DNA of 64,000 nt, taken from Neisseriaceae bacterium (lineage in GTDB: Bacteria > Pseudomonadota > Gammaproteobacteria > Burkholderiales > Neisseriaceae). Shown here piece by piece: positions 27,389-36,188 of the stretch (positions within the stretch are counted from its first letter, which is position 1; each line of letters starts with the position of its first letter). The DNA is taken from NCBI GenBank assembly GCA_017458185.1, contig JAFTFY010000015.1, forward strand, positions 1-64,000. The letters run 5' to 3'. A program made the position numbers and the translations under genes. Under the pieces are notes generated by a model. The model worked only from the letters and a program-made list of their open reading frames with translations. It searched no databases and was not told where the DNA came from.

Positions 27389-28327
27389 ATGAAATCAAAC
27401 ACCAAAACCATTACCCTTGCCAATCCACGCGGATTTTGTGCTGGTGTGGATAGAGCAATCAATATTGTTGAAAAAGCGTTAGCCAAGCATGGTTCGCCGA
27501 TTTTTGTGCGTCATGAAGTGGTGCATAATCGCTTTGTGGTGGATAATCTAAAAGCCAAAGGCGTTGTTTTTATTGAAGATTTAGACGAAGTGCCACAGGG
27601 AGCAGTGCTGATTTATTCGGCTCATGGCGTGTCGTTAGCGGTGCAGCAAGAAGCCGAAAAACGCGGCTTTCAAATTTATGATGCCACTTGCCCTTTGGTT
27701 ACCAAAGTGCATAAGGAAGTGCAACGCTTAAACGAGCAAGGTTACCAAATTGTGATGATTGGTCATAAGGGACACCCCGAAGTGGCTGGCACAATGGGGC
27801 AAATTGCCGATAAAATGCTGTTAGTGGAAACCGCCAATGATGTGGCCAATTTGTCGGTTAAAAATCCCGAAAAATTAGCGTTTGTCAGCCAAACCACACT
27901 GTCAGTTGATGAAACGGCAGATATTGTGGCGGCTTTGCGTCAAAAATTTCCGCAAATTATCAGCCCCAATAAAGACGATATTTGCTACGCCACACAAAAT
28001 CGACAAGACGCCGTTAAAGCATTGGCAGATACTTGCGATTTGGTGATTGTGGTAGGCTCGCCAAACAGTTCTAACAGCAATCGCTTGCGAGAAACCGCCG
28101 CCAAACGCGGCGTGTGTGCGGTGATGATTGATAATGTGGGCGAATTGGATCCCGCCTTATTATCAGGCAAAAATCACATAGGCATTACCGCAGGAGCGTC
28201 CGCCCCTGAAATATTGGTACAAGAATTAGTCGCCCTGTTGCAGTCTTTGGGCTATGTGTTAGAACATAATCCACAAGGTATGGAAGAAAATATCTCGTTT
28301 GTGTTGCCGAAGGGGTTAAGGCAGTGA
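27389..28327 (+). CDS. ispH: 4-Hydroxy-3-methylbut-2-enyl diphosphate reductase
   Basis: The 312-residue iron-sulfur enzyme makes IPP and DMAPP in the last step of the MEP isoprenoid pathway. Cluster cysteines appear in [26 protein letters not shown] and [20 protein letters not shown]-like ending [12 protein letters not shown] completes the family length (E. coli 316). The ribosome site is weak (AAATAAAGCAA). The stop codon TGA is part of the GCAGTGAGCAGTGAG tail of composite repeat C, so the repeat begins right at the gene end. Confidence 0.96.
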   Translation: MKSNTKTITLANPRGFCAGVDRAINIVEKALAKHGSPIFVRHEVVHNRFVVDNLKAKGVVFIEDLDEVPQGAVLIYSAHGVSLAVQQEAEKRGFQIYDATCPLVTKVHKEVQRLNEQGYQIVMIGHKGHPEVAGTMGQIADKMLLVETANDVANLSVKNPEKLAFVSQTTLSVDETADIVAALRQKFPQIISPNKDDICYATQNRQDAVKALADTCDLVIVVGSPNSSNSNRLRETAAKRGVCAVMIDNVGELDPALLSGKNHIGITAGASAPEILVQELVALLQSLGYVLEHNPQGMEENISFVLPKGLRQ

Positions 28328-28676
28328 GCAGTGAGCAATGAGCAGTGATTATGTCAATCCTGCGGATTGACGGATATTTTTTAGATAACGCTTCGACAGT
28401 TTTTCAGGCTGCCTGAAATGGTTTTTGTATTGCCGTTACAAAGCCTTGCGGCTTTGTGTTAATGACTGCGTCATTAACTGGATTGCCACGATTTGAACTT
28501 TCGTTCAAATCTCGCAATGACACAATCGGCTTGCAATGACACAGTTGTTTCGCAATGACACGGTTCTTTACTTTCAGGCTGCCTGAAAGATAAAATCGAA
28601 GCGTTATCTAATATAAAACAGTCAAGCCTGATAAGGCTTGACTTAATAACTGCTCACTGCCCACTGCTAACTGTTT
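28321..28676. repeat. Composite inverted repeat element with expanded centre (C)
   Basis: The left half is GCAGTGAGCAGTGAGC, hairpin 28353-28371 (GTCAATCC, TGC, GGATTGAC), AGATAACGCTTCGA (28383-28396) and a DUS. The right half is a DUS, AAAATCGAAGCGTTATCT (28592-28609), hairpin 28621-28642 (GTCAAGCCT, GATA, AGGCTTGAC) and CTGCTCACTGCCCACTGC. Between the two DUS copies lie about 170 bp of palindromes and cassette repeats. The element fills the whole gap between the convergent genes ispH and iscS. Confidence 0.8.
28438..28522. repeat. Three palindromes and a CATTGCGAG cassette inside element C
   Basis: 28438-28457 is ACAAAGCC, TTGC, GGCTTTGT. 28458-28478 is GTTAATGAC, TGC, GTCATTAAC, directly abutting the first. 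28490-28511 has the 9-bp stem GATTTGAAC with loop TTTC, framed by GGATTGCCAC and TCGCAATGACA. Confidence 0.8.
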
Positions 28677-29883
28677 AATGAGCATTCCATGCCACGGTGT
28701 TTAAATCTACGCCGTCTTTGTACATTTCCCACAGGGGCGATAAATCCCGCAGTCTGCCTATGCGTTCGACAATTAGGTTGGCGGCGAAGTTGATTTCGTC
28801 AAGCGTGGTAAAGCGCCCGAATGTAATGCGTAGGGACGAGTGGGCTAATTCGTCATTGCGTCCTAATGCACGCAAAACATAAGACGGTTCTAAACTGGCG
28901 GAAGTGCAGGCGGAACCGCTGGATACGCACAACTCTTTCACCGCCATCATCAGGCTTTCGCCCTCAACAAAATTGAAACTCACATTCAAGTTTTGCGGTA
29001 TGCGGCGGTTTAAGTCGCCGTTGATATACACTTCTTCTATCTCTTTGATTCCATTCAAAAATTGTGTGCGTAATTCAAGGGCTTTTGCGTTGTCGTCTGC
29101 CATTCCTAATCGTGCCAAGCGATAGGCTTCGCCCATACCCACAATTTGGTGCGTGGGCAGTGTGCCGCTTCTGAACCCCCGTTCATGTCCGCCGCCGTGC
29201 ATTTGGGCTTCTAATCGCACTCTTGGTTTGCGTCTGATATACAACGCTCCCACGCCTTTGGGACCATAGATTTTATGGGCAGAAAGGCTCATTAAATCAA
29301 TGTGTTGCGTTTGTACATCAAGCGGCATTTTGCCTGCGGCTTGGGCTGCGTCTGTATGAAATAAAACGCCTTTTTCTCGGCAGATTTTGCCTATGGTTTC
29401 AATATCTTGGATTACGCCGATTTCGTTATTGACGCTCATCACCGATACCAACACGGTATCAGGGCGGATTGCGTCTTTAAGTTCATCTAAATCCAACAAA
29501 CCGTTTTCTTTTACGCCCAAATAGGAAATTTCAAAACCTGTTCGTTCTAACTCACGGCAAGTGTCTAACACTGCTTTGTGTTCGGTTTTCACGGTGATAA
29601 TGTGTTTGCCCTTGCCTTGATAAAAATGTGCTGCCCCTTTAATCGCCAAATTGTCCGACTCGGTTGCTCCTGATGTAAAAACAATTTCGCGTGGGTCAGC
29701 GTTAATTAACGCCGCAATTTCGGCACGAGCGTTTTCCACGGCTTCTTCTGCCGCCCAGCCGTAAGCGTGGGACGAAGACGCAGGATTGCCAAATTGTTCG
29801 CATAAATAGGGAATCATTTTTTCTGCCACACGGCTATCCACAGGCGTTGTGGCGGCATAATCTAAATATACTGGGGTTTTCAT
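28675..29883 (-). CDS. iscS: Cysteine desulfurase IscS
   Basis: The 402-residue PLP enzyme takes sulfur from cysteine for Fe-S clusters, tRNA thiolation and other uses. The PLP lysine is Lys204 ([12 protein letters not shown]) and the catalytic Cys326 is in [10 protein letters not shown]. The C-terminus ends in [16 protein letters not shown], the IscU-contact region. AAGGAC precedes the ATG. It follows iscR by 12 bp in the same operon. Unlike most isc operons, iscU does not follow, because the composite repeat and convergent ispH do. Confidence 0.97.
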   Translation of the reverse strand: MKTPVYLDYAATTPVDSRVAEKMIPYLCEQFGNPASSSHAYGWAAEEAVENARAEIAALINADPREIVFTSGATESDNLAIKGAAHFYQGKGKHIITVKTEHKAVLDTCRELERTGFEISYLGVKENGLLDLDELKDAIRPDTVLVSVMSVNNEIGVIQDIETIGKICREKGVLFHTDAAQAAGKMPLDVQTQHIDLMSLSAHKIYGPKGVGALYIRRKPRVRLEAQMHGGGHERGFRSGTLPTHQIVGMGEAYRLARLGMADDNAKALELRTQFLNGIKEIEEVYINGDLNRRIPQNLNVSFNFVEGESLMMAVKELCVSSGSACTSASLEPSYVLRALGRNDELAHSSLRITFGRFTTLDEINFAANLIVERIGRLRDLSPLWEMYKDGVDLNTVAWNAH

Positions 29884-29895
29884 CTTTGTGTGTCC

Positions 29896-30345
29896 TTATT
29901 CGTTTGTATTTTTAAAGGCTGCCTGAAAAGATACGCTATTATCAGGCAAATTATTCATATCTGCCAAAGAGATAGACGATAAATACTGGTGCGTTGCCAC
30001 GCTTAAATTCTGCCACAGGCGATGAGCCAAACAGGACTTTCCTTTCAAGCAGTTGCCCTGCCCACGACACACGGACGCGTCCATAGAATCTTCCACAGCA
30101 TGCACAATTTCGGCAATGTTAATTTCGTTTGCCTTGCGGGCTAACACATAACCGCCGCCTGGCCCACGCAGGCTTTGAACCAAGCCGTTTCGACGCAATT
30201 TATTGAACAACTGCTCCAAATAAGGCTTGGAAATATTTTGCCGCTCGCTAATGTCTTCCAAGCGAACAGGCACATTGTTGCCTGTGTGCATTGCTAAATC
30301 TAACATCGCATTCACCGCAAAGCGACCACGCGTCGTGAGTTTCAT
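29896..30345 (-). CDS. iscR: Fe-S cluster regulator IscR
   Basis: The 149-residue Rrf2-family regulator has an N-terminal winged helix (MKLTTRGRFAVNAMLDLA, recognition helix SKPYLEQLFNKLRRNGLV). Its [2Fe-2S] ligands are Cys93, Cys99, Cys105 and His108, the same spacing as E. coli IscR. With cluster bound it represses isc genes, so iscRS is presumably autoregulated. AAAAAGGAAC precedes the ATG. The upstream region is almost entirely palindromic repeats, so I could not pick out an IscR box or promoter. Confidence 0.96.
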   Translation of the reverse strand: MKLTTRGRFAVNAMLDLAMHTGNNVPVRLEDISERQNISKPYLEQLFNKLRRNGLVQSLRGPGGGYVLARKANEINIAEIVHAVEDSMDASVCRGQGNCLKGKSCLAHRLWQNLSVATHQYLSSISLADMNNLPDNSVSFQAAFKNTNE

Positions 30346-30761
30346 TTGGTGTTCCTTTTTCGTTTGTATTTTCAGGCTGCCTGAAATGACATAGCCGTTG
30401 GCGATTTATCGCCTTACGGATAAGTCATTGCGAGCGTCCGCAGGACGCGTGGCAAGCCCCTTATCGTTTGGGTTGGTTAAACTTTTCAGGCTGCCTGAAA
30501 ATAAAATCCGTGTCATTGCGAGATTTTTCCGTAGGAAAAATCGTGGCAATCTAGTTCAAACCACAGGTTTGAACAAACGCCGATAGGCGTTTTAGTCGTT
30601 TTGCAAAAAGCCATTTAGGTAACTTTTAATCATTACGAATACTACCATTACAACGCCTTGCGGCGTTGGTAAAAAATCTAACGATTTTTTACTGGATTGC
30701 CACGCCGTGATAAATCACGGCTCGCAATGACACACAGTTTTAATTTAGGCTGCCTGAAAGA
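30346..30761. repeat. Palindrome array upstream of iscR
   Basis: Eight perfect palindromes are present: 30400-30413 (GGCGA), 30434-30448 (GCGTCC, GCA), 30522-30542 (GATTTTTCC, GTA), 30554-30574 (GTTCAAACC, ACA), 30575-30592 (AAACGCC, GATA), 30651-30668 (CAACGCC, TTGC), 30669-30692 (10-bp stem GTAAAAAATC, TAAC) and 30704-30721 (GCCGTGA, TAAA). Three of them sit in GTCATTGCGAG/CGTGGCAATC frames. DUS copies lie near 30371, 30484 and 30748. No gene is present. Confidence 0.85.
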
Positions 30762-30956
30762 TTATTTCTTTGCTTTATCCGCAATCAGCACGCCTGCTTG
30801 GGCGAAGTTTTCAGGCTGCATATCTTCAATATTCAACCACACATTTTGCTTATCAATGTGCAAACTTTCTGCCACAGCCTGTGTAACCTTTTCGGCTAAT
30901 AAGCGTTTGGTTTCCACGCTGCGACCTGACATCATTTTAATATTTACAATCGGCAT
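30762..30956 (-). CDS. 4-Oxalocrotonate tautomerase-family protein
   Basis: The start is set at the ATG 30954-30956 so that the mature protein begins with the catalytic Pro1 (MPIVNIKMMSGRS). Starts seven codons or fewer upstream would bury this proline. The 64-residue protein has the beta-alpha-beta fold with a typical second half, VTQAVAESLHIDKQNVWLNIEDM. Such hexameric enzymes shift double bonds in 2-hydroxymuconate-like keto-enols. The physiological substrate here is unknown. It stands alone between repeats and the divergent sdh operon. Confidence 0.85.
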   Translation of the reverse strand: MPIVNIKMMSGRSVETKRLLAEKVTQAVAESLHIDKQNVWLNIEDMQPENFAQAGVLIADKAKK

Positions 30957-31214
30957 TGTATTCTTCATTCCTAACAATCAGCACGCTATTATATGCCTTT
31001 TTTGACTATTTTAATCAATATTGATTCAGGCTGCCTGAAATAATAGAGATTAACTATCAAATAGCCACAACAATAAGCAATAATCAAACACGCACCGCAA
31101 AATTAACACCGTCTAACGATTGACAACACCCCCTAAAACAGGGTAAATTGCGTAGTTTCGAGAATATCTCACGGAATTGTGCACTGCCCAAGTTTAAACT
31201 TTGAGGAACACCTA

Positions 31215-31592
31215 ATGAAAAAACAAATCAAGTATATTGATGTGCCGTATCTCGCATCGAGAATGTCGATTACGGCTATCGTTTCCATACTGCACCGCAT
31301 TACAGGCATTGCTTTATGTGCCTGTTTGCCCATTATCTTGTGGCTGTTTTCAGGCAGCCTGAACAGTCAAGAGGGGTTTGACCTTTATCAATCTATTGTG
31401 GGCAATCCATTAGCCAAACTGATTTTAATCGGTATTTTGTGGGCGTATTTGCACCACGCATTTGCAGGCATTCGTTTTTTGCTTTTAGACTTACATAAAG
31501 GTTTAGAAGCCAAAACTGCCCAAAAAACAGCAAAAATCGTGGCGATTGCCGCTCCGATTGTGGCGTTAATTATGGGAGTAATATTATGGTAA
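31215..31592 (+). CDS. sdhC: Succinate dehydrogenase cytochrome b556 subunit
   Basis: The start is at ATG 31215 with TTGAGGAAC upstream. The 125-residue protein has three membrane helices. The conserved SILHRITGIAL carries quinone-site residues, and HHAFAGIRFLLLDLH carries the haem-ligand histidine. It anchors SdhAB and with SdhD binds haem b and ubiquinone. An in-frame DUS encodes FSGSLNS in the first periplasmic loop. It is the first gene of the sdhCDAB-sdhE operon and overlaps sdhD by 7 bp. Confidence 0.94.
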   Translation: MKKQIKYIDVPYLASRMSITAIVSILHRITGIALCACLPIILWLFSGSLNSQEGFDLYQSIVGNPLAKLILIGILWAYLHHAFAGIRFLLLDLHKGLEAKTAQKTAKIVAIAAPIVALIMGVILW

Positions 31593-31939
31593 GGTCAAAA
31601 CGCAAACTCACAGGTGCCCATTACGGTATTCGCGACTGGTTGTTGCAACGCTTAACCGCTGTGGTGATGTTGGCATACACCATTTTCTTATTATTAGGCT
31701 TGTTGTTTATCCCCAAAGATTACGCAGGTTGGCAAGCATTTTTTTCATGCACCATTGTGCGTGTTTTCACCCAAGTAACTGTGCTTGCATTGCTTGCCCA
31801 TGTGTGGGTAGGCATTCGTGATGTGTGGATGGACTACATCAAACCATTAGGCTTGCGTTTAACCGCACACACACTAACCATTCTGTGGTTAGTGGGTACT
31901 TTGGTTTATTCTATTAAAGTGATTTGGGGGGTAGCATGA
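31586..31939 (+). CDS. sdhD: Succinate dehydrogenase membrane anchor subunit
   Basis: The 117-residue product has three membrane helices with the SdhD signature HVWVGIRDVWMDYIK (haem histidine and quinone aspartate) and the N-terminal SKRKLTGAHYGIRDWLLQR. It overlaps both neighbours (sdhC by 7 bp, sdhA by ATGA), indicating translational coupling in the complex II operon. Confidence 0.94.
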   Translation: MVRSKRKLTGAHYGIRDWLLQRLTAVVMLAYTIFLLLGLLFIPKDYAGWQAFFSCTIVRVFTQVTVLALLAHVWVGIRDVWMDYIKPLGLRLTAHTLTILWLVGTLVYSIKVIWGVA

Positions 31940-33720
31940 GTTTTCCTGTTCGTCATTTCGATGCCGTGATTGTCGGCGGCGGCGGTGCGGGTTTGCGTGC
32001 CGCATTACAATTATCCAAAGCGGGCTTAAAAACCGTTGTATTATCCAAAGTATTTCCGACTCGCTCGCACACTGTGGCAGCACAAGGCGGCGTTTCAGCG
32101 TCATTAGGCAATGTCAATCCAGACCACTGGACTTACCATATGTATGACACCGTTAAAGGTTCAGACTGGTTGGGCGACCAAGACGCAATCGAATTTATGA
32201 CTCGCCGTGCGCCCGAAGCGGTGATTGAATTGGAACACATGGGCATGCCCTTTGACCGTGTGGAAAGCGGTATGATTTACCAACGCCCATTTGGCGGACA
32301 CACTCGCCCAGAAGACCCAGAAGACAGCCACAGCAAACGCATTCCAGTAGAACGCGCTTGTGCAGCCGCTGACCGTACAGGACACGCAATGTTGCATACC
32401 TTGTATCAACAAAATGTGCGTGCGAATACGCAATTCTTTGTGGAATGGTCGGCTTTGGACTTAATCCGTGATGACGAGGGTGCGGTAGTCGGCGTGGTCG
32501 CTATGGAAATGGAAACAGGCGATGTGTATATTTTGCACGCCAAAGCGGTGTTATTTGCCACAGGCGGTGCAGGTCGCATTTATGCGTCATCAACCAACGC
32601 TTATATGAACACAGGCGATGGTTTGGGTATGACCGCACGGGCTGGCATTCCTTTGGAAGATATGGAATTTTGGCAATTTCACCCCACAGGTGTGGCTGGT
32701 GCAGGTGTCTTGATTACCGAAGGCGTGCGTGGTGAAGGCGGTATTTTGTTAAATAGCGAGGGTGAAGCCTTTATGGCTCGCTATGCCCCAACCGTAAAAG
32801 ACTTGGCAAGCCGTGATGTGGTTTCTCGTGCTATGGCGATTGAAATTCACGAGGGTCGTGGTTGTGGCCCAAATAAAGACCATATCTTGTTGAAGATTGA
32901 CCATATCGGAGCAGACAAAATCATCAACAAATTACCAGGTATTCGCGAAATTTCGATTAACTTCGCAGGGGTTGATCCGATTAAAGACCCGATTCCTGTT
33001 GTACCGACTAACCACTATATGATGGGCGGCATTCCCACGAACTATCATGGCGAAGTGGTTGCTCCCAAAGGCGATGATTTAGAAGCCGTTGTACCAGGTT
33101 TTTACGCCGCAGGTGAATGTGCTTGTGCGTCCGTGCATGGGGCAAATCGTCTCGGCACCAACTCCTTATTAGACTTGGTTGTATTCGGTAAATCCGCAGG
33201 CGACAGTATGATTGAATACATTAAATCGCAAAAAGAACTGCGTCCCTTGCCAAAAAACGCAGGTGCAGCCACCAAAGCTCGTTTGGACAGATTAGAAAAC
33301 CAAACAGGCGGTGAAAATGTTGATGAAGTTCGCCGTGATTTACAACGCACCATTCAAGCACACGCAGGCGTGTTCCGTACAGATGCGATTTTGAAAGAAG
33401 GCGTTGCCAAAGTGTTTGAAATTGCCGAACGCGTTAAACGCACCGAAATCAAAGACAAGAGCCGTGTTTGGAATACCGCACGCTTGGAAGCGTTGGAATT
33501 AGACAACCTAATCGAAGTTGCCAAAGCCACGATTGTTTCTGCCGAAGCCCGCAAAGAATCTCGCGGGGCACATGCGTCAGACGATCACCCCGAACGCGAT
33601 GATGTGAATTGGATGAAACACACGCTGTATCATGCCGATACCAACACATTAAGTTACAAACCTGTGCATACTCAACCTTTGACAGTGGAATATATCCAGC
33701 CTGCCAAACGAGTTTATTAA
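31936..33720 (+). CDS. sdhA: Succinate dehydrogenase flavoprotein subunit
   Basis: The ATG at 31936 overlaps the sdhD stop (ATGA). The 594-residue product has the FAD-binding GGGGAGLRAALQL, the covalent FAD histidine His45 in SHTVAAQGG, the substrate-site motif EFWQFHPTGVAGAG and HGANRLGTNSLLDLVVFG. It oxidises succinate to fumarate in the TCA cycle and passes electrons to SdhB. The length matches E. coli SdhA (588). Confidence 0.97.
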   Translation: MSFPVRHFDAVIVGGGGAGLRAALQLSKAGLKTVVLSKVFPTRSHTVAAQGGVSASLGNVNPDHWTYHMYDTVKGSDWLGDQDAIEFMTRRAPEAVIELEHMGMPFDRVESGMIYQRPFGGHTRPEDPEDSHSKRIPVERACAAADRTGHAMLHTLYQQNVRANTQFFVEWSALDLIRDDEGAVVGVVAMEMETGDVYILHAKAVLFATGGAGRIYASSTNAYMNTGDGLGMTARAGIPLEDMEFWQFHPTGVAGAGVLITEGVRGEGGILLNSEGEAFMARYAPTVKDLASRDVVSRAMAIEIHEGRGCGPNKDHILLKIDHIGADKIINKLPGIREISINFAGVDPIKDPIPVVPTNHYMMGGIPTNYHGEVVAPKGDDLEAVVPGFYAAGECACASVHGANRLGTNSLLDLVVFGKSAGDSMIEYIKSQKELRPLPKNAGAATKARLDRLENQTGGENVDEVRRDLQRTIQAHAGVFRTDAILKEGVAKVFEIAERVKRTEIKDKSRVWNTARLEALELDNLIEVAKATIVSAEARKESRGAHASDDHPERDDVNWMKHTLYHADTNTLSYKPVHTQPLTVEYIQPAKRVY

Positions 33721-33740
33721 AAGAATAAGGACGCAAATCA

Positions 33741-34445
33741 ATGGAAAAAGTTCGTTTTCAGGTTTATCGCTATAATCCCGACAAAGACGATAAACCCTAT
33801 TTTCAAGATTACGAAGTCGAAATTGAGCCGACTGATGTCAAACTGTTGGACGCTCTGATTAAACTCAAAGCACAGGACGATTCTTTATCGTTCCGCCGTT
33901 CCTGCCGTGAAGGTATTTGCGGTTCGGACGGTATGAATATCAACGGTAAAAACGGTTTAGCGTGCTTGACCAACATTCGTGATTTACAACAACCGATTCA
34001 TTTAGCCCCCTTACCTGGTTTGCCTGTGATTCGTGATTTAATTGTGGATATGACACAATTTTTCAAACAATATCACTCCATCAAACCGTATGTGGTCAAT
34101 GACGAACCTGCACCCGAACGCGAACGCTATCAATCACAAGAAGACCGCAAAGAATTAGACGGCTTATACGAATGTATCTTGTGTGCGTGCTGTTCGACTT
34201 CTTGTCCGTCATTCTGGTGGAATCCCGACAAATTTGTTGGTCCATCAGGCTTATTGAATGCGTATCGTTTCATCATTGACTCGCGTGATACCATCACCAA
34301 CGAACGGTTAGACAACTTGGACGACCCATACCGCCTGTTCCGTTGTCATACCATTATGAACTGCGTTGATGTTTGCCCGAAACACTTAAACCCCACTCGT
34401 GCGATTGGCAAAATCAAAGAGTTAATGTTACACCGTTTCGTATGA
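33741..34445 (+). CDS. sdhB: Succinate dehydrogenase iron-sulfur subunit
   Basis: The 234-residue product carries three clusters. The [2Fe-2S] ligands are in CREGICGSDGMNINGKNGLAC-type spacing (residues about 55-75), the [4Fe-4S] in CILCACCSTSCPSFWW, and the [3Fe-4S] in CHTIMNCVDVCPK. AATAAGGACGC precedes the ATG. Its stop overlaps the sdhE start. Confidence 0.97.
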   Translation: MEKVRFQVYRYNPDKDDKPYFQDYEVEIEPTDVKLLDALIKLKAQDDSLSFRRSCREGICGSDGMNINGKNGLACLTNIRDLQQPIHLAPLPGLPVIRDLIVDMTQFFKQYHSIKPYVVNDEPAPERERYQSQEDRKELDGLYECILCACCSTSCPSFWWNPDKFVGPSGLLNAYRFIIDSRDTITNERLDNLDDPYRLFRCHTIMNCVDVCPKHLNPTRAIGKIKELMLHRFV

Positions 34446-34696
34446 CGAATGCGTTAAACAACTATCAACGAAAAGTCCGTTGGCAAATGCGTAGGGGCTT
34501 GTTGGAACTAAATATTGTGTTTAATCGCTTTATTGACAATGGCGGTTTTGCACAGTTAGACGAACAAGAACTACGCATTTTAGAAGACATTTTGACTTGG
34601 AACGACCAAGACTTATTGCAGGTAATGCTTGGTTGTAAAACAGTCGAAGAACCGTTTCAGGCAGCCCTGATACGGAAAATCCGTGGCGATGAATGA
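34442..34696 (+). CDS. sdhE: FAD assembly factor SdhE
   Basis: The 84-residue protein (start overlapping the sdhB stop, ATGA) has the RGxxE motif in RRGLLELN (Arg18-Gly19 to Glu22), essential for covalent flavinylation of SdhA in this family. Helical features such as ELRILEDILTWNDQDLLQ match SdhE/Sdh5. Its place after sdhB fits its job. A start 23 codons upstream inside sdhB is open but has no conserved sequence. A DUS follows at about 34708-34724. Confidence 0.95.
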   Translation: MTNALNNYQRKVRWQMRRGLLELNIVFNRFIDNGGFAQLDEQELRILEDILTWNDQDLLQVMLGCKTVEEPFQAALIRKIRGDE

Positions 34697-34781
34697 GTTA
34701 CTTTATTTTCAGGCAGCCTGAAAAGCAAAGCAACTGTTTAAAACGCTAAATATGAACAATTCTTAAAATGGAGAACATTCT

Positions 34782-36065
34782 ATGTCCAAGACAGCAACAT
34801 TGAATATCACTGGTCAAGAGCCTTTGGAATTACCCGTAATGGAAGGCACATTAGGTCCTGATGTGATTGACATTCGCACCATTTACGCCAAAACAGGTGC
34901 ATTCACATTTGACCCAGGTTTCACTTCCACTTCTGCCTGTGAATCCAAAATCACCTTTATTGACGGCGGCAAAGGTCAGTTGTACTATCGTGGTTATCCG
35001 ATTGAACAACTTGCTGAACACAGCGACTATTTGGAAACCTGCTATTTGTTGTTATACGGCGAATTGCCCAACAAAGAACAAAAAGCCGCTTTTGAACAAG
35101 ACATTACTTACCACACATTAGTGCATGACCAACTGGCTCGTTTTTTCAACGGTTTCCGCCGTGATGCACACCCCATGGCAATGATGGTAGGTGTGGTTGG
35201 TGCTTTGTCTGCGTTCTACCAAGACAGTTTGGAAATCACCAACCCCGAACACCGCCGTTTGGCAGAAAATCGCCTGATTTCCAAAATCCCAACATTAGCC
35301 GCCATGTGCTTCCGTTATTCTCGTGGCTTGCCATTTGTGTATCCACGCAATGACTTATCATATACCGAAAACTTTATGTATATGATGTTCTCCACACCGT
35401 GTGAAGAATACAAACCCAACCCTGTATTGGTTCGTGCATTAGACCGCATTTTCATCTTGCATGCTGACCACGAACAAAACGCTTCTACTTCAACCGTGCG
35501 TTTGGCTGGTTCTTCTGGTGCAAACCCATTCGCGTGTATTGCCGCAGGTATTGCGTGTCTTTGGGGTCCTGCACACGGCGGTGCCAACGAAGCCGTATTA
35601 AAAATGTTAGACGAAATCGGCGATGTATCCCGCGTGCCTGAATTTATGGAAGGCGTGAAAGCCAAGAAATACCGCTTAATGGGCTTTGGACACCGTGTTT
35701 ATAAAAACATGGATCCGCGTGCCAAAATTATGAAACAAACCTGCGATGAAGTGCTGAACGAATTAGGCTTACAAGACAGCCCCAAATTCAAGTTGGCTAT
35801 GGCATTAGAACAAATCGCCCTGAACGATCCATACTTCATCGAGAAAAAACTCTATCCCAATGTCGATTTCTATTCAGGCATTGTGTTGAGTGCTTTGGGC
35901 ATTCCTGTTTCGATGTTCACCGTAATTTTCGCCTTGGCACGCACCGTAGGCTGGATTTCCCACTGGCACGAAATGATTGCCGAACCCACACAAAAAATCG
36001 GTCGTCCGCGTCAGTTATACACAGGTGCAACCCGCCGCGACTATGTTCCAGTGGAACAACGCTAA
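34782..36065 (+). CDS. gltA: Citrate synthase
   Basis: The 427-residue type II (hexameric, Gram-negative) citrate synthase condenses oxaloacetate and acetyl-CoA. Conserved features are [19 protein letters not shown], the catalytic-site [49 protein letters not shown] and the final [24 protein letters not shown] precedes the ATG. The sdhCDAB-sdhE-gltA order is the Neisseriaceae TCA block. The gene is followed by a terminator at 36083-36108. Confidence 0.97.
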   Translation: MSKTATLNITGQEPLELPVMEGTLGPDVIDIRTIYAKTGAFTFDPGFTSTSACESKITFIDGGKGQLYYRGYPIEQLAEHSDYLETCYLLLYGELPNKEQKAAFEQDITYHTLVHDQLARFFNGFRRDAHPMAMMVGVVGALSAFYQDSLEITNPEHRRLAENRLISKIPTLAAMCFRYSRGLPFVYPRNDLSYTENFMYMMFSTPCEEYKPNPVLVRALDRIFILHADHEQNASTSTVRLAGSSGANPFACIAAGIACLWGPAHGGANEAVLKMLDEIGDVSRVPEFMEGVKAKKYRLMGFGHRVYKNMDPRAKIMKQTCDEVLNELGLQDSPKFKLAMALEQIALNDPYFIEKKLYPNVDFYSGIVLSALGIPVSMFTVIFALARTVGWISHWHEMIAEPTQKIGRPRQLYTGATRRDYVPVEQR

Positions 36066-36082
36066 TTGCATGTTTCGCAATA

Positions 36083-36108
36083 AAAACGGATACGCTTGTA
36101 TCCGTTTT
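36083..36108 (+). terminator. Rho-independent terminator of gltA
   Basis: AAAACGGATA and TATCCGTTTT pair around CGCTTG, followed by more T residues. Confidence 0.85.
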
Positions 36109-36141
36109 TTGTGTGTATGATATTTTCAGGCTGCCTGAAAA

Positions 36142-36170
36142 AAACTCCGTTTTCATTAAACGGAGTTTTA
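36142..36170 (-). terminator. Terminator of phaB
   Basis: AAAACTCCGTTT and AAACGGAGTTTT pair around TCATT. The hairpin lies 19 bp past the phaB stop and also faces gltA, so it could work both ways. Confidence 0.8.
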
Positions 36171-36188
36171 ATTTCAATACCAAGCAAC

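Noticed and set aside
30398..30586. 62-codon plus-strand frame upstream of iscR
   Set aside because: It consists wholly of repeats (DUS, cassettes, palindromes) and has no ribosome site.
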